From positions 1-64,000 of the forward strand of contig CAXUKS010000007.1 of assembly GCA_964251675.1 (NCBI GenBank): a stretch of 64,000 nt of DNA, written 5' to 3'. A program made the position numbers and the translations under genes. Position 1 is the first letter of the stretch; each line of letters starts with the position of its first letter. The notes under the pieces are model-generated. The model made no database searches. It was not told where the DNA came from and saw only the letters and a list, made by a program, of their open reading frames with translations. Positions 30,650 to 39,290 of the stretch are shown here, in pieces. The DNA is from JANXMY01 sp964251675 (lineage in GTDB: Bacteria; Armatimonadota; Armatimonadia; Armatimonadales; Capsulimonadaceae).

Positions 30650-31792
30650 TTGAAAATCCTTCTGGCTCCCGACTCGTTCAAAGGCAGCCTGTCCGCCGCC
30701 GAGGCCGCTAAGGCGATGGCGGCGGGTATTCGCCGGGCCGCACCGCAGACGCTGTGCGTCCGCCTGCCGCTGGCCGACGGCGGCGAGGGGACGCTGGACG
30801 CGCTGGTCACGGCCACTGGCGGACGCCGCGTGTCGGTCACCGTGACGGGGCCGCTGGGCAATCCCGTCGAAGCTGCCTTTGGCCTGCTGGGGCCGACCGG
30901 CGAGGCGGCAGTGGTGGAAATGGCATTGGCGGCGGGGCTGCTTCTCGTGCCGCTGGAACGACGCGACCCGCGCCTGACGACGACTTACGGGGTGGGCGAG
31001 CTGATCCAACGGGCCGCGTCGTCCGGGGCGCGGCGGCTGATTGTGGGTCTGGGCGGCAGTGCGACCAATGACGGCGGCGCGGGGGCGCTGCAGGCCCTGG
31101 GCGTTCGGTTTTTTGACACGGCGGGCCGAGTTCTGGCCGCACCGATGAGGGGCGGCGATCTGGGGCGTCTGGGGCGCATTGAGGCTTCGGGCCTGTGCCT
31201 GCCGCCACTGCCCCTCGTGCTGGCCTCGGATGTAACCAGCCCGCTTCTGGGAACGATGGGAGCGACGCACATTTTTGGGCCGCAAAAAGGCGCGACTGAG
31301 GCTGCCGTGAGTGAGCTGGAAGCAGGGCTGTCCCGGCTGGCATTTCTGCTCCCGCCCGGCATCGCCGACCGTCCTGGCGCGGGGGCGGCGGGGGGCCTCG
31401 GCGCGGGGCTGATGGCGTTTCTGGGGGCCGAAATGCAGAGCGGCATTGATCTGTTGCTGGACACCCTCGGCTTTGACACCCAGTTAGAAGACGCCGATTG
31501 GGTCTGGACCGGCGAGGGCCGCATTGATGCACAGACGCTGGGCGGCAAAGCGATCTCCGGTGTCCTGCGCCGCGCACGGGCGCGGGGTGTGCCGACCCTG
31601 GCGTTTGGCGGCTCTGTACAAGCCGACGCAGCGGAGGCACTGGCCGAGGCGGGTCTGAGCGCCGTGTTTGCCATTACCCCCGCCTTGATGCCTCTGGAAA
31701 CTGCGCTGCGGGATGGCGCGGCCAATTTGGCGGCGGCTGCCGAGCGTGTGATGCGTTTTCTCCTGCTCCCAAATCTTGCTCCAAAATCTTGA
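30650..31792 (+). CDS. glycerate kinase (GarK/GlxK family)
   Basis: A 380-residue glycerate kinase type 1, which phosphorylates D-glycerate to 2-phosphoglycerate (or 3-phosphoglycerate in some). Motifs: KILLAPDSFKGSLSAAEAA at the N terminus, PLADGGEGTLDAL, LIVGLGGSATNDGGAGALQA and WVWTGEGRIDAQTLGGKA. I choose the TTG at 30650 because AAAGG lies 6 nt upstream and the family begins with (M)KILLAPDSFKGS; a TTG at 30629 would add seven residues. It stands alone, before a sigma factor operon. Confidence 0.94.
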   Translation: MKILLAPDSFKGSLSAAEAAKAMAAGIRRAAPQTLCVRLPLADGGEGTLDALVTATGGRRVSVTVTGPLGNPVEAAFGLLGPTGEAAVVEMALAAGLLLVPLERRDPRLTTTYGVGELIQRAASSGARRLIVGLGGSATNDGGAGALQALGVRFFDTAGRVLAAPMRGGDLGRLGRIEASGLCLPPLPLVLASDVTSPLLGTMGATHIFGPQKGATEAAVSELEAGLSRLAFLLPPGIADRPGAGAAGGLGAGLMAFLGAEMQSGIDLLLDTLGFDTQLEDADWVWTGEGRIDAQTLGGKAISGVLRRARARGVPTLAFGGSVQADAAEALAEAGLSAVFAITPALMPLETALRDGAANLAAAAERVMRFLLLPNLAPKS

Positions 31793-31847
31793 CTGCAACT
31801 TTTCACGCTTCGGCGTGTCTGAAACACAATAGGACCTTGCCCACGTA

Positions 31848-32513
31848 ATGTTTAGGGACAGAACACGCCCATCCGCGACCCTGCCGCCGCGCCTGGACCC
31901 CGATGTCGCTCTGGTGCGGCAGTATCGGGCGACGGCCAGCCCGGCGGTGTTTGAGATTTTATTTCGCAAGTACCAGACTCAGGTGTTCAGCCTGGTTTAC
32001 TGGATGGTCAACGGCGAAGAAGCGTATGATTTGACGCAGGAGGTCTTTGTGAGGGCCATGCGCTCGCTGGGCGGCTTCCACGGAGATGCCAAATTTCGGA
32101 CGTGGCTGCTGACCATCGCCCGCAATGTCTGCCTGAACCATCTGCGCGAGCAGCGGCTGCGGCTGGGGCTGACCGAAGGATCGCTGGACGCGGAGCCGGA
32201 GACGCCTGGCTCTGTGCCGGAACCGTCCGACCCCAGCGCGGATGTGGCGCGGATCGCCGAGACGCACGAATTGCAGCGGGTGGTGGACATGGTGCTTTCA
32301 CAAATGACCCCGGAGGAGCGGCTTCTGCTGACCCTGCGGGACTTGCAGGGGTTGTCGTATGAAGAGGTGGCCGAGATTACCGAGCTTTCGCTGGCGAACG
32401 TGAAGTCCAAATTGCACCGGGCGCGGCTGGCGTTCAAGACGAAGTTTCAGCCGTATCTGGAGTTGGTTGACCCGGACGCGCTTCGGGAACCGAAAGGGCT
32501 GGAAAGGAAGTGA
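31848..32513 (+). CDS. ECF-type RNA polymerase sigma factor
   Basis: A 221-residue sigma-70 family factor of ECF type. Region 2 spans about residues 30-95 (FEILFRKYQTQVFSLVYWMV, DLTQEVFVRAMRSL, KFRTWLLTIARNVCLNHLR). A short acidic linker follows, then region 4 with LTLRDLQGLSYEEVAEITEL and ANVKSKLHRAR. It leads an operon with a putative anti-sigma, a DinB protein and an NfeD protein. Target promoters are unknown. Confidence 0.93.
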   Translation: MFRDRTRPSATLPPRLDPDVALVRQYRATASPAVFEILFRKYQTQVFSLVYWMVNGEEAYDLTQEVFVRAMRSLGGFHGDAKFRTWLLTIARNVCLNHLREQRLRLGLTEGSLDAEPETPGSVPEPSDPSADVARIAETHELQRVVDMVLSQMTPEERLLLTLRDLQGLSYEEVAEITELSLANVKSKLHRARLAFKTKFQPYLELVDPDALREPKGLERK

Positions 32514-32518
32514 CGCAG

Positions 32519-32902
32519 ATGACACGCGAACAGGCACGAGACAGGTTTTCGGACTATCTGGAAGATGCCCTGGACCCTGCCGCCCGCGCCGATTTTCAGG
32601 CGCATCTTGCCCGTGACCCCGACGCGGCCTCCGAGCTGCTGGCACTGGAGCGGACGATGACGCTGCTCCGCCGCCTGCCGCCCCGCGAGCCGTCGCTGGA
32701 TTTGTGGCGCGAATTCGCCCCGCTGGCCGCCGCCTACAAAGCCGAGCGCCGCCTGCCGCTCGCCGCCCGCCTGCGCCTGCAATGGGAACTCGTGACCGCA
32801 AGCTTCGGTGACGGCATACTGCTATGGACTCACGCCCTCGCTGACCGCGCCGGACGCCGCTGGGGCCGTCACAATCCTGAGACGCGCCGGGCGGAGGATT
32901 AG
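32519..32902 (+). CDS. putative anti-sigma factor without zinc ligands
   Basis: A 127-residue protein starting 5 bp after the sigma gene. The N-terminal helices (REQARDRFSDYLEDALDPAA, RADFQAHLARDPDAASELL) match the zf-HC2-like anti-sigma layout, but the His-x3-Cys-x2-Cys zinc site is absent; H39 is present but no CxxC. There is no clear transmembrane helix, so a soluble anti-sigma is possible. The ATG at 32519 has AAGGA 10 nt upstream; a GTG at 32510 overlaps the sigma stop and is the alternative. The role is inferred mainly from position. Confidence 0.6.
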   Translation: MTREQARDRFSDYLEDALDPAARADFQAHLARDPDAASELLALERTMTLLRRLPPREPSLDLWREFAPLAAAYKAERRLPLAARLRLQWELVTASFGDGILLWTHALADRAGRRWGRHNPETRRAED

Positions 32903-32907
32903 CCGCT

Positions 32908-33417
32908 ATGGTGCATCACGAAAATGAAGCCTATGCGTCGCTGCTGTGCAGCCATTTGCAGGGGATGGTCTATCGGCTGCGCCTGCTGCCTGAAGACCAA
33001 TGGGACTGGACGCCTGCGCCGCCCGCGCCGACGGCGCGTATTCTGGCCTCTCATGCTCTGCAATGGCTGTTCTGTGACCGGCAGCACCTCGCCGAGCCGG
33101 ATGCCCTGCGGCACCCGCCTGTCCCGGAGCCGCCTGCTGACCCGGCGGCCCTGTGTGATGCACTGGCCGAGGAAACCGAACGCTGGCGGGGTTTGATTTT
33201 AGCGATGACCTCGGAACAGTTTGCCGAAGAACGAAGTCAGTTCAACGGCTATCCGATGAACGGACGCGACTTTGTCTGCCACACGATTCAGAATTGCATT
33301 TACAAGCACGGCCAGTTTTCCACGCTGTTCTTCACCCTCGGTCTGGACGGCGACGCGCCCTATGATGCGCCGTGGCCGAACCCGATTTATGCCGAGCTGA
33401 AGGCAGGTCGGTTATGA
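32908..33417 (+). CDS. DinB family protein
   Basis: A 169-residue four-helix-bundle protein of the DinB/YfiT superfamily. It has NEAYASLLCSHLQGMVYRLR, LPEDQWDWTPAPPAPTARIL with the first metal His in ASHALQWLF, and the C-terminal HTIQNCIYKHGQF, giving the usual His triad for a divalent metal. Members are thiol-dependent S-transferases or stress proteins of unknown substrate. It overlaps the downstream NfeD gene by 4 bp. Confidence 0.8.
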   Translation: MVHHENEAYASLLCSHLQGMVYRLRLLPEDQWDWTPAPPAPTARILASHALQWLFCDRQHLAEPDALRHPPVPEPPADPAALCDALAEETERWRGLILAMTSEQFAEERSQFNGYPMNGRDFVCHTIQNCIYKHGQFSTLFFTLGLDGDAPYDAPWPNPIYAELKAGRL

Positions 33418-34691
33418 GAGCTGCCTTTGTCTGGCTCGCTGCGCTGTTCCTGCTCTGCATAGCATATCCGGCGCAGGCCGCGCCGCCGCGTGTGGTGGTG
33501 GTGCAGGTCCACGGCAATGTCTGGCCTGGCACGGCGGCCTTTGTGAAGCAGCAGCTTGACGCGGCCTATAAAAACGGCGCGGCAGGGGTGATTCTGGATT
33601 TAGACACGCGGGGCGGGTCTGCCGCTGCCGCTGACGAGATCAAACAGGCCATTCTCGACCACGCGGGGGCGTTTCCCATTGCAGCGTTTGTGCATGACCA
33701 CGCGCTGGGGCCGGGGGCGCTGATTGCTGTGGCCTGCAAGACGCTGGCCCTCGCGCCGGGGGCGGCGCTGGGGGCGGCAGAGGGCGTGTCTGCGGCGGAT
33801 CTGGCGGGCGCGGCGACGGCGACCGGGCGCAACCCGGCGGTGGCGACGGCGTTTGCAGCGGCGCAGTCTGATATTCCAGCCCTCGGCGTGAAAGCCGGAA
33901 ACAGCCTGACGCTGACGACGCAGCAGGCGCAGGGCGCGGGCTATGCGGACATTGTCACGGCCTTGCCCTCGGACGTGGCCGCGAAAATGGGGCCGGGGCT
34001 GACCGGGGCGCAGCTTGTTCCTGTCTCGCTGGACCCGTGGATGGCGGCGGCACTGTGGGTGACGCAGCCCTGGACGACGATTTTACTGCTGGTGATTGGG
34101 CTGGCACTGGTCGCGGTGGAACTGCTGACACTGCATACCTGGGGCGTGGCGGGCATCATTGGCGGCGTGGTAATTGCCGCAATTTTTGCGGCTTATATCG
34201 CTGTCGGCGCGGCGACTATTATCGGCGTCCTGCTGTTTCTGGCGGGGGCGGGTCTGCTGCTGCTGGAAACTCATGTGCTGCCGGGCCACGGCTGGCCCGC
34301 GTTCCTGGGGCTGACGCTGATTTTTGCCGGGCTGTTTTTCGCGCTCGGCGGGCAAAGCGGCGGGGCGCTGTACCCGATGGCGATTGCACTGGGGACCACG
34401 CTGGCCGTGCTGGTGGCGTTCTTTATCTATCTGCCCCGGTCCGGCGTCTGGAAGCGTCTGGGGATGCCGGGTCGGCAGACCGCGCTGGCCGGGTATGTGT
34501 CGGGCGACGACTACACGGGCTATCTGGGGCAGTACGGGGTCGCGGCCACGCTCCTGCGGCCTTCCGGCGTGGCCGAGATTGACGGCATCCGGCTGTCGGT
34601 GGTCTCCGAGGGCGATTTCGTCCCGGCTGGTACGCGGGTTCAGGTCGTGCTGGTTCAGGGAAGCCGGGTGGTGGTACGCGCCGTTGAGTGA
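33414..34691 (+). CDS. NfeD family protein with degenerate protease domain
   Basis: A 425-residue membrane protein. Signal sequence AALFLLCIAYPAQAA, then a ClpP-like SDH-protease domain (VILDLDTRGGSAAAADEIKQ), four transmembrane segments (about residues 215-340), and a C-terminal OB-fold NfeD domain ending in VVVRAVE. In active NfeD proteases the serine lies in a motif like GRAASAGAYIA; here the aligned stretch is DHALGPGALIA, so the catalytic Ser seems replaced by Gly. It may act in membrane organisation with stomatin-like partners, but none is adjacent. Confidence 0.88.
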   Translation: MRAAFVWLAALFLLCIAYPAQAAPPRVVVVQVHGNVWPGTAAFVKQQLDAAYKNGAAGVILDLDTRGGSAAAADEIKQAILDHAGAFPIAAFVHDHALGPGALIAVACKTLALAPGAALGAAEGVSAADLAGAATATGRNPAVATAFAAAQSDIPALGVKAGNSLTLTTQQAQGAGYADIVTALPSDVAAKMGPGLTGAQLVPVSLDPWMAAALWVTQPWTTILLLVIGLALVAVELLTLHTWGVAGIIGGVVIAAIFAAYIAVGAATIIGVLLFLAGAGLLLLETHVLPGHGWPAFLGLTLIFAGLFFALGGQSGGALYPMAIALGTTLAVLVAFFIYLPRSGVWKRLGMPGRQTALAGYVSGDDYTGYLGQYGVAATLLRPSGVAEIDGIRLSVVSEGDFVPAGTRVQVVLVQGSRVVVRAVE

Positions 34692-34782
34692 CAGTGGCCG
34701 CAGTAACATTCTCGTGGACTATTCCGTACATCTTGGCATACACTCACAAAATGCGCCTTCGTTTAAGTTGAAAGGGTTTTCT

Positions 34783-35031
34783 ATGGCACACTTCACCGAG
34801 GTTGACTTGATCAGTCAAAAATTGCAGCAGGGGATGACCGACTGGAACCCCAGTCCGCTGGTTCCTAAAGCGTTTCAATCCACGGTAGAAAGTGCGGCGC
34901 TGAACGACGCCATTGTGCGTATTGCCGCGCTGGCCCGTGCCCCGCTGGAAGAAGCCCTGCGGCGTCAGCAGGAACAGATCGAAGCTTTGCAGGCGATGGT
35001 GCAGAAGCTGGAAATGACTGTACACAAGTAG
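34783..35031 (+). CDS. hypothetical protein with C-terminal coiled coil
   Basis: An 82-residue protein; ATG 34783 has AAAGGG 6 nt upstream. The first half holds DLISQKLQQGMTDWNPSPLV; the second half is helical with heptads (LEEALRRQQEQIEALQAMVQ). It precedes the RecB-like nuclease by 27 bp but that gene has its own promoter. No family recognised. Confidence 0.55.
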   Translation: MAHFTEVDLISQKLQQGMTDWNPSPLVPKAFQSTVESAALNDAIVRIAALARAPLEEALRRQQEQIEALQAMVQKLEMTVHK

Positions 35032-35046
35032 CGCCGGGCGGGCGGG

Positions 35047-35052
35047 TATAAT
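35047..35052 (+). promoter_or_regulatory. -10 element of the RecB-like nuclease, leaderless arrangement
   Basis: A perfect TATAAT ends 6 nt before the ATG at 35059; no Shine-Dalgarno sequence. The -35 region is poorly defined. Confidence 0.65.
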
Positions 35053-35058
35053 ACGGTT

Positions 35059-35883
35059 ATGCCCCGCACACCCGCCCCCCCGAAAAAGCCCCGCAAGCCC
35101 GAGTTTTCCCCGACCCGTCTACGCACCTATTTGTCGTGCGCGATGATGTACCGGCTGGATTATGTGGAGAAGCTGGGCAGGATTTACCACCGCGCCCGCG
35201 CCGGGTTCACCTTCGGCAGCACGCTCCATCAGGCCCTGCAAACGTTCCACGAGCAGGGCGGAGCCGCTGCCGTCACGCCTGAGGCGCTGGTCGCAGGCAT
35301 GGAAACGGTCTGGCAGTCGCAGGGCTACACCGATGCGGCCTCGGAGCAGGAACACAAAGTCGAAGGCGCACGGATTTTAGAAACCTACCATGCACAGGCC
35401 GTGGTGCGGGCCGAGGAAACGCGCCCGTTTCTGATTGAGAAAATGCTGAAATGGGATATGGGACCGTTCGTGCTGACCGGGCGGATTGACCGCATTGACG
35501 AGCATCTGGCAGACGGCGCTCTGGAGATTGTGGACTACAAATCGGGGCGTCTGGGCGTCACCGAAGACGATGTCAAGTCGGCGCTTGCCATGTCGGTCTA
35601 CCAGCTTCTCGCCAGGCGCAATAACCCCGACCGGCGCGTCTATGCCACTATTCATGCCCTGCGCGGCGGCGTCACGGCATCGGCGTCGTTCACCGACGAG
35701 GAGCTGCTGACGCTGGAAGAAGACCTGCGCGGCATCGGTATGGAGATTTTAGAAAAAGACTTCGAGGCCGTCCGCCCCGTCCCCCTGCCGCACGTCTGCC
35801 CGCACTGCGATTTTCTGCCGCTTTGCACCCGCACCTGGAAGCGCGAGGGGCGCGACTACGCGGCGGAGCTGGCTGTCGAGTAA
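35059..35883 (+). CDS. PD-(D/E)XK nuclease of the RecB/AddB/Cas4 type with Fe-S cysteines
   Basis: A 274-residue nuclease. Motifs: FSPTRLRTYLSCAMMYRL near the N terminus, GSTLHQAL (the His of the family), LTGRIDRID, and EIVDYKSG, the PD-(D/E)XK core with Asp and Lys. Four cysteines fit a [4Fe-4S] site: C27, C247, C250 and C256 (HVCPHCDFLPLC), as in AddB and Cas4. No CRISPR array or cas genes are nearby, so Cas4 function is unlikely; a DNA repair exonuclease is the best reading. Confidence 0.9.
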   Translation: MPRTPAPPKKPRKPEFSPTRLRTYLSCAMMYRLDYVEKLGRIYHRARAGFTFGSTLHQALQTFHEQGGAAAVTPEALVAGMETVWQSQGYTDAASEQEHKVEGARILETYHAQAVVRAEETRPFLIEKMLKWDMGPFVLTGRIDRIDEHLADGALEIVDYKSGRLGVTEDDVKSALAMSVYQLLARRNNPDRRVYATIHALRGGVTASASFTDEELLTLEEDLRGIGMEILEKDFEAVRPVPLPHVCPHCDFLPLCTRTWKREGRDYAAELAVE

Positions 35884-35884
35884 T

Positions 35885-36247
35885 TTAAGGAGCCATCTCT
35901 TCTCCGATGCCGAGGGCTTTCAAGTCGCGCCGGGACTGGTCATCCGGGGCAACAAGCGAGCGCATCTGCTGGGCGACTTCGCCTTCGGTCAGGCCCTGCC
36001 GCTGCATGGCGTCATGGACAAACAGAAGGCGGTCCGGGGCCATCAGGAGGTCCAGGCTGGAAATATCTAAAATATCGGCAAGGGCGCCGAGGGCCGGGAC
36101 GGTCTGAGCAATGTCGCTTTCCGCCCGCGCTTTCAGAAGCGTCTGGGCGTATTCCAGCTCCCGCATAGCGGTTTCCAGCGGGGCGCTCATCACCCGGTAC
36201 TCGTTGACTTTTTCCGCCAGCCCCGCGCTGACTGTTTCACCCACCAT
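35885..36247 (-). CDS. hypothetical protein
   Basis: A 120-residue protein starting at ATG 36247, which has AGGGG 8 nt upstream. It is mostly helical and acidic: LAEKVNEYRVMSAPLETAMR, ELEYAQTLLKARAESDIAQT, and a C-terminal SRRDLKALGIGEEMAP. It is divergent from scpA and convergent with the RecB-like gene (1 bp apart). No family recognised. Confidence 0.6.
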   Translation of the reverse strand: MVGETVSAGLAEKVNEYRVMSAPLETAMRELEYAQTLLKARAESDIAQTVPALGALADILDISSLDLLMAPDRLLFVHDAMQRQGLTEGEVAQQMRSLVAPDDQSRRDLKALGIGEEMAP

Positions 36248-36336
36248 GCTGTTTACCCCTCTGTTGATATGCTGTTTTGTGTTGCAGCAGTGTACCCCAA
36301 AAGCCGCCTGCCGCGTGTCTTCCCCTCTGTCAAGGC

Positions 36337-36366
36337 TTGACAAACCCCGTGCCGGGGCTGTAAGAT
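36337..36366 (+). promoter_or_regulatory. promoter of scpA, leaderless arrangement
   Basis: TTGACA (36337-36342), 18-bp spacer, TAAGAT (36361-36366), then 6 nt to the ATG at 36373. No ribosome binding site is present before the start. Confidence 0.75.
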
Positions 36367-36372
36367 AAGGCC

Positions 36373-37137
36373 ATGCCTTCCACGACTGCCTTTGCCCTGC
36401 CCCCGGTCGCGCTGGCGGCATTTGAAGGCCCCTTGGACCTGCTGCTGCATCTCATCCGCGAACACCGGGTGGATATTGCCGACATCCCCATTCTTCAAAT
36501 CACCGACCAGTATTTGACGTACTTGCGGGCGATGGAAGCCATGAACCTCACGGTCGCCGGGGAGTTTCTGGTTATGGCGGCGACGCTGCTGGAAATCAAA
36601 AGCCGGATGCTCCTGCCCCGCCCCCCGCGTGTGGACGACAGCGAGGAAGGCGTCGACCCCAAGCAGGAACTCATTCAGCGGCTTCAGGAATATGAGCGAT
36701 ATCAGCTTTTGATCGGCACGCTGACCGAGTGGGAGACCGAGCGGCGGGCGCTGTTTTTCCGGCCCGACGTGGACTACGGCGGACTATACGAAGTCCCGCC
36801 CGGCTTCGGCTCCCTGTCCCCGAACGTTTTGCTGAAAGCTTTGCACCGCCTGCTGACTGAGGCCGGGGACGGCGGCAGTCAAGGCGTGACAAGTGTGCGC
36901 CGCCAGAAGATGACCCTGCGGCTTGCGATGGCCGCCCTGTGGAGCCGGGTCCGCGAGGCGGGCGCGGAAGGCGTTCTGCTGGAAGAATGCCTGCGTTTCC
37001 CGCTGGTGCGTCTGGAGGTGGTGATGCTGTTTCTGGCCCTCTTGGAATTGCTCCGGCACGGGCGCATGGATGCCCGGCAGGAGGACCCTCTGGGCAGCAT
37101 CCGGCTTCTCTCGCAGGAGGAGGCCGCAGTTGCCTGA
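36373..37137 (+). CDS. scpA: segregation and condensation protein A
   Basis: A 254-residue ScpA, the kleisin that bridges SMC heads. The N-terminal signature AAFEGPLDLLLHLIREHRVD is followed by IADIPILQITDQYLTYL and the helix AGEFLVMAATLLEIKSRMLL that binds the SMC neck. The C-terminal winged helix is present. It overlaps scpB by 8 bp. smc is not in the window. The start is fixed by the leaderless promoter. Confidence 0.95.
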   Translation: MPSTTAFALPPVALAAFEGPLDLLLHLIREHRVDIADIPILQITDQYLTYLRAMEAMNLTVAGEFLVMAATLLEIKSRMLLPRPPRVDDSEEGVDPKQELIQRLQEYERYQLLIGTLTEWETERRALFFRPDVDYGGLYEVPPGFGSLSPNVLLKALHRLLTEAGDGGSQGVTSVRRQKMTLRLAMAALWSRVREAGAEGVLLEECLRFPLVRLEVVMLFLALLELLRHGRMDARQEDPLGSIRLLSQEEAAVA

Positions 37138-37732
37138 GCCGCCCCCGCCGCTGTCCGAATCCGACCTGACGCCTCTCTTAGAAGCCTATTTGTTTGTCGC
37201 CTCCGACCCGGTGACGCCCGCTGAGACGGGCCGCCTGCTCGGCGTCTCGCCCGCCGCTGTGGAAGAGGCACTGGAAGACATCGTCAACGCCTACGCCCGG
37301 CGCATCCATTCCGGCCTGCACGTCATCCGTATTGCCGGGGGCTATCAGATGGCGACCCGGCCTGCGCTGGCCGAGGGCATTGCGCGTCTGCTGGCTGCGC
37401 CGGGCGGCAAGTCGCGCCTGTCCCGGCCCGCTTTGGAGACGCTGGCGATTGTGGCCTACCAGCAGCCGGTGACTCAGGCGGAGATCGAAGCCGTGCGCGG
37501 CGTCAGCGCCGACGGTGTTCTGAAAACGCTGTCCGAGCGCGGCTTGATTGTGGAGACAGGCCGCAAAGAGGTCGCGGGCCGCCCGATTTTGTATGGCACG
37601 ACGCCGGAGTTTCTGCACTATTTTGGCCTGCACACGCTGGAAGACCTGCCGCCGCTGGATGATCTCCTTCCCTCGGAAACGGACGCAGCGGCCACAGACG
37701 ATGCCCTGAAAGCCGTTGGGCTGGGGGAATGA
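37130..37732 (+). CDS. scpB: segregation and condensation protein B
   Basis: A 200-residue ScpB with two winged-helix domains. Markers: LEAYLFVASDPVTPAETGRL, GLHVIRIAGGYQMATRPALA, and LSRPALETLAIVAYQQPVTQ (the ScpB signature). The TTG at 37130 has a strong AGGAGGAGG ending 6 nt upstream and overlaps the scpA stop, so I choose it. ScpB dimers regulate the SMC-ScpA ring. The tail after residue 170 is acidic. Confidence 0.94.
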   Translation: MPEPPPPLSESDLTPLLEAYLFVASDPVTPAETGRLLGVSPAAVEEALEDIVNAYARRIHSGLHVIRIAGGYQMATRPALAEGIARLLAAPGGKSRLSRPALETLAIVAYQQPVTQAEIEAVRGVSADGVLKTLSERGLIVETGRKEVAGRPILYGTTPEFLHYFGLHTLEDLPPLDDLLPSETDAAATDDALKAVGLGE

Positions 37733-37742
37733 CCTACCACCT

Positions 37743-37846
37743 TGTTCGCTCGTTCCTCGCTCACAGGGTCCTTCCTAAAGGAAGGATTAGGAACGGACGA
37801 ACAAGCCATTTGCCTCTACTCTTAATCCTTCCTTTAGGAAGGACCC
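37743..37846. repeat. nested inverted repeat
   Basis: A 24-bp segment at 37766-37789 is perfectly inverted at 37823-37846 with a 33-bp spacer. Each arm contains the near-palindrome CCTTCCTAAAGGAAGG or its complement. Outside it, TTGTTCGCTCGTTCC (37743-37757) is roughly inverted at 37790-37804. It lies between scpB and the DacF gene. Confidence 0.8.
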
Positions 37847-37889
37847 CAGCGAAGCGGGGAAGGCAGGTCTTTCGCAAACCACTTATTTT

Positions 37890-39290
37890 ATGACTAGACA
37901 CCAAAAATTATTCGCACTTCTCGCACTTCTCGCGCTGCTGCTCCTGCCTACAGCCCTTCACGCCGCGCCCGTGCCGCTTCCCGCCGACCCGGAGGCTTCG
38001 GAAGAGGCTCCCCCCGCGCTTTCTCAGGCCAGGCCCGCGCCGAATGCGCCGCGCCCGCCGGTGCTGGTTCCGGTATGCCGCAGCCAGTATGCCATTCTCG
38101 TGGACGCCGTCACCGGGAAAGTGCTGTGGCAGCGCAACAGCAATGCGCCGCGTGCGATTGCCTCCACCACTAAGATGCTGACGGCGATTTTGCTGCTGGA
38201 ACGCGGGCATCTGGACGACGTCGTGACCGCCCCCCCCGGCGTGCAGCTTTTGCCCGACAGCAGCCTGCACCTCAAGCCCGGCGAAAAGCTGACCCTGCGC
38301 GACCTGCTGTATGCCCTGCTGCTGCGCTCGGCCAACGACACGGCAGTCACCGGGGCGGTCTATTTGGACGGGAGCGTGCCGAAGTTTGCCAGTGAAATGA
38401 ACCAGAAGGCCAAAGAAATCGGCGCAACGCGCTCGCATTTTGTCACGCCCAACGGGCTGGGAGCGCCGGGGCACTACTCCACGGCGGCGGACCTGGCAAA
38501 AATCGCCTGCTACGGCGTCAACACCTTCCCGATGTTCAATACCATTGTCAAGACGCCGGCGTACAAAATCAAACGGTCGATGAACACAAAAGATGTCTGG
38601 GTCAAAAACACGTCGCGGACGTATCTGGCGAAGTTCCCTGGTGCGGACGGCATCAAAACCGGGTATATTCGGGCGGCAGGCCATTGTTTTGTCGGCTCGG
38701 CGACTCGGGGCGGCTGGCGGCTGGTGGCCGTGGCCCTGAACAGCGGGACGTGCCGCGAAGATGTGGAATCGCTGCTGGATTACGGCTTTGACAACTTCAG
38801 GCCGGAGCCGATAGTCAGCAAAGATGATCTGGTCGGCACGGTGAGCGTGCCAGCGGCGGCTCCGGTGGCGGTCAAGAGCGCGAAGAGCCTGTTTGTAGTC
38901 GTTTCCAAACGCCGCCCCGCCCCGGCCTGGAAGCTGAAGGTGACGCCGTCGGCAGCTCTGCCTTCTGCGCCCATCGCCGCAGGCACGCGGCTGGGCACGG
39001 TGACGGTGCTGGTGAATGGCAAGCCCTCGGCTAAAGGAGATGTTCTGGCGGCGCGGGATGCCCCGCTGATGCCGCTGACGGCCCTGGCGCGGACGGGCAA
39101 AACAGTGGGACTGACGCTGGCGAAAATCGCAGGGGCGCTGGGCGCTCTGGCCCTCCTCGTGCTGGGAGGCATGTTACTGTACGGTAAACTAAAATATGGA
39201 AGAACGATTGCAAAAAACGCTCGCCTCGGCGGGGATCGGGTCGCGGCGGACGTGCGAAACGTGGATCGCTCAGGGCCGCGTTCGGGTTAA
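37890..39290 (+). CDS. D-alanyl-D-alanine carboxypeptidase (DacF/PBP5-type)
   Basis: A 466-residue penicillin-binding protein of low molecular mass. Signal peptide LFALLALLALLLLPTALHAA. The active-site motifs are SxxK (STTK in AIASTTKMLTAILLLE), SxN (SAN in LLLRSANDTAV) and KTG in GADGIKTGYIRAAG. A PBP5 C-terminal beta domain follows, then a transmembrane helix near residues 408-430 (LAKIAGALGALALLVLGGML). It removes terminal D-Ala from peptidoglycan pentapeptides. The last 95 bp overlap rluB in another frame. Confidence 0.93.
   Translation: MTRHQKLFALLALLALLLLPTALHAAPVPLPADPEASEEAPPALSQARPAPNAPRPPVLVPVCRSQYAILVDAVTGKVLWQRNSNAPRAIASTTKMLTAILLLERGHLDDVVTAPPGVQLLPDSSLHLKPGEKLTLRDLLYALLLRSANDTAVTGAVYLDGSVPKFASEMNQKAKEIGATRSHFVTPNGLGAPGHYSTAADLAKIACYGVNTFPMFNTIVKTPAYKIKRSMNTKDVWVKNTSRTYLAKFPGADGIKTGYIRAAGHCFVGSATRGGWRLVAVALNSGTCREDVESLLDYGFDNFRPEPIVSKDDLVGTVSVPAAAPVAVKSAKSLFVVVSKRRPAPAWKLKVTPSAALPSAPIAAGTRLGTVTVLVNGKPSAKGDVLAARDAPLMPLTALARTGKTVGLTLAKIAGALGALALLVLGGMLLYGKLKYGRTIAKNARLGGDRVAADVRNVDRSGPRSG

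Noticed and set aside
35059..35883. Cas4
   Set aside because: Motifs fit the Cas4/AddB type, but there are no cas genes or CRISPR repeats in the window.
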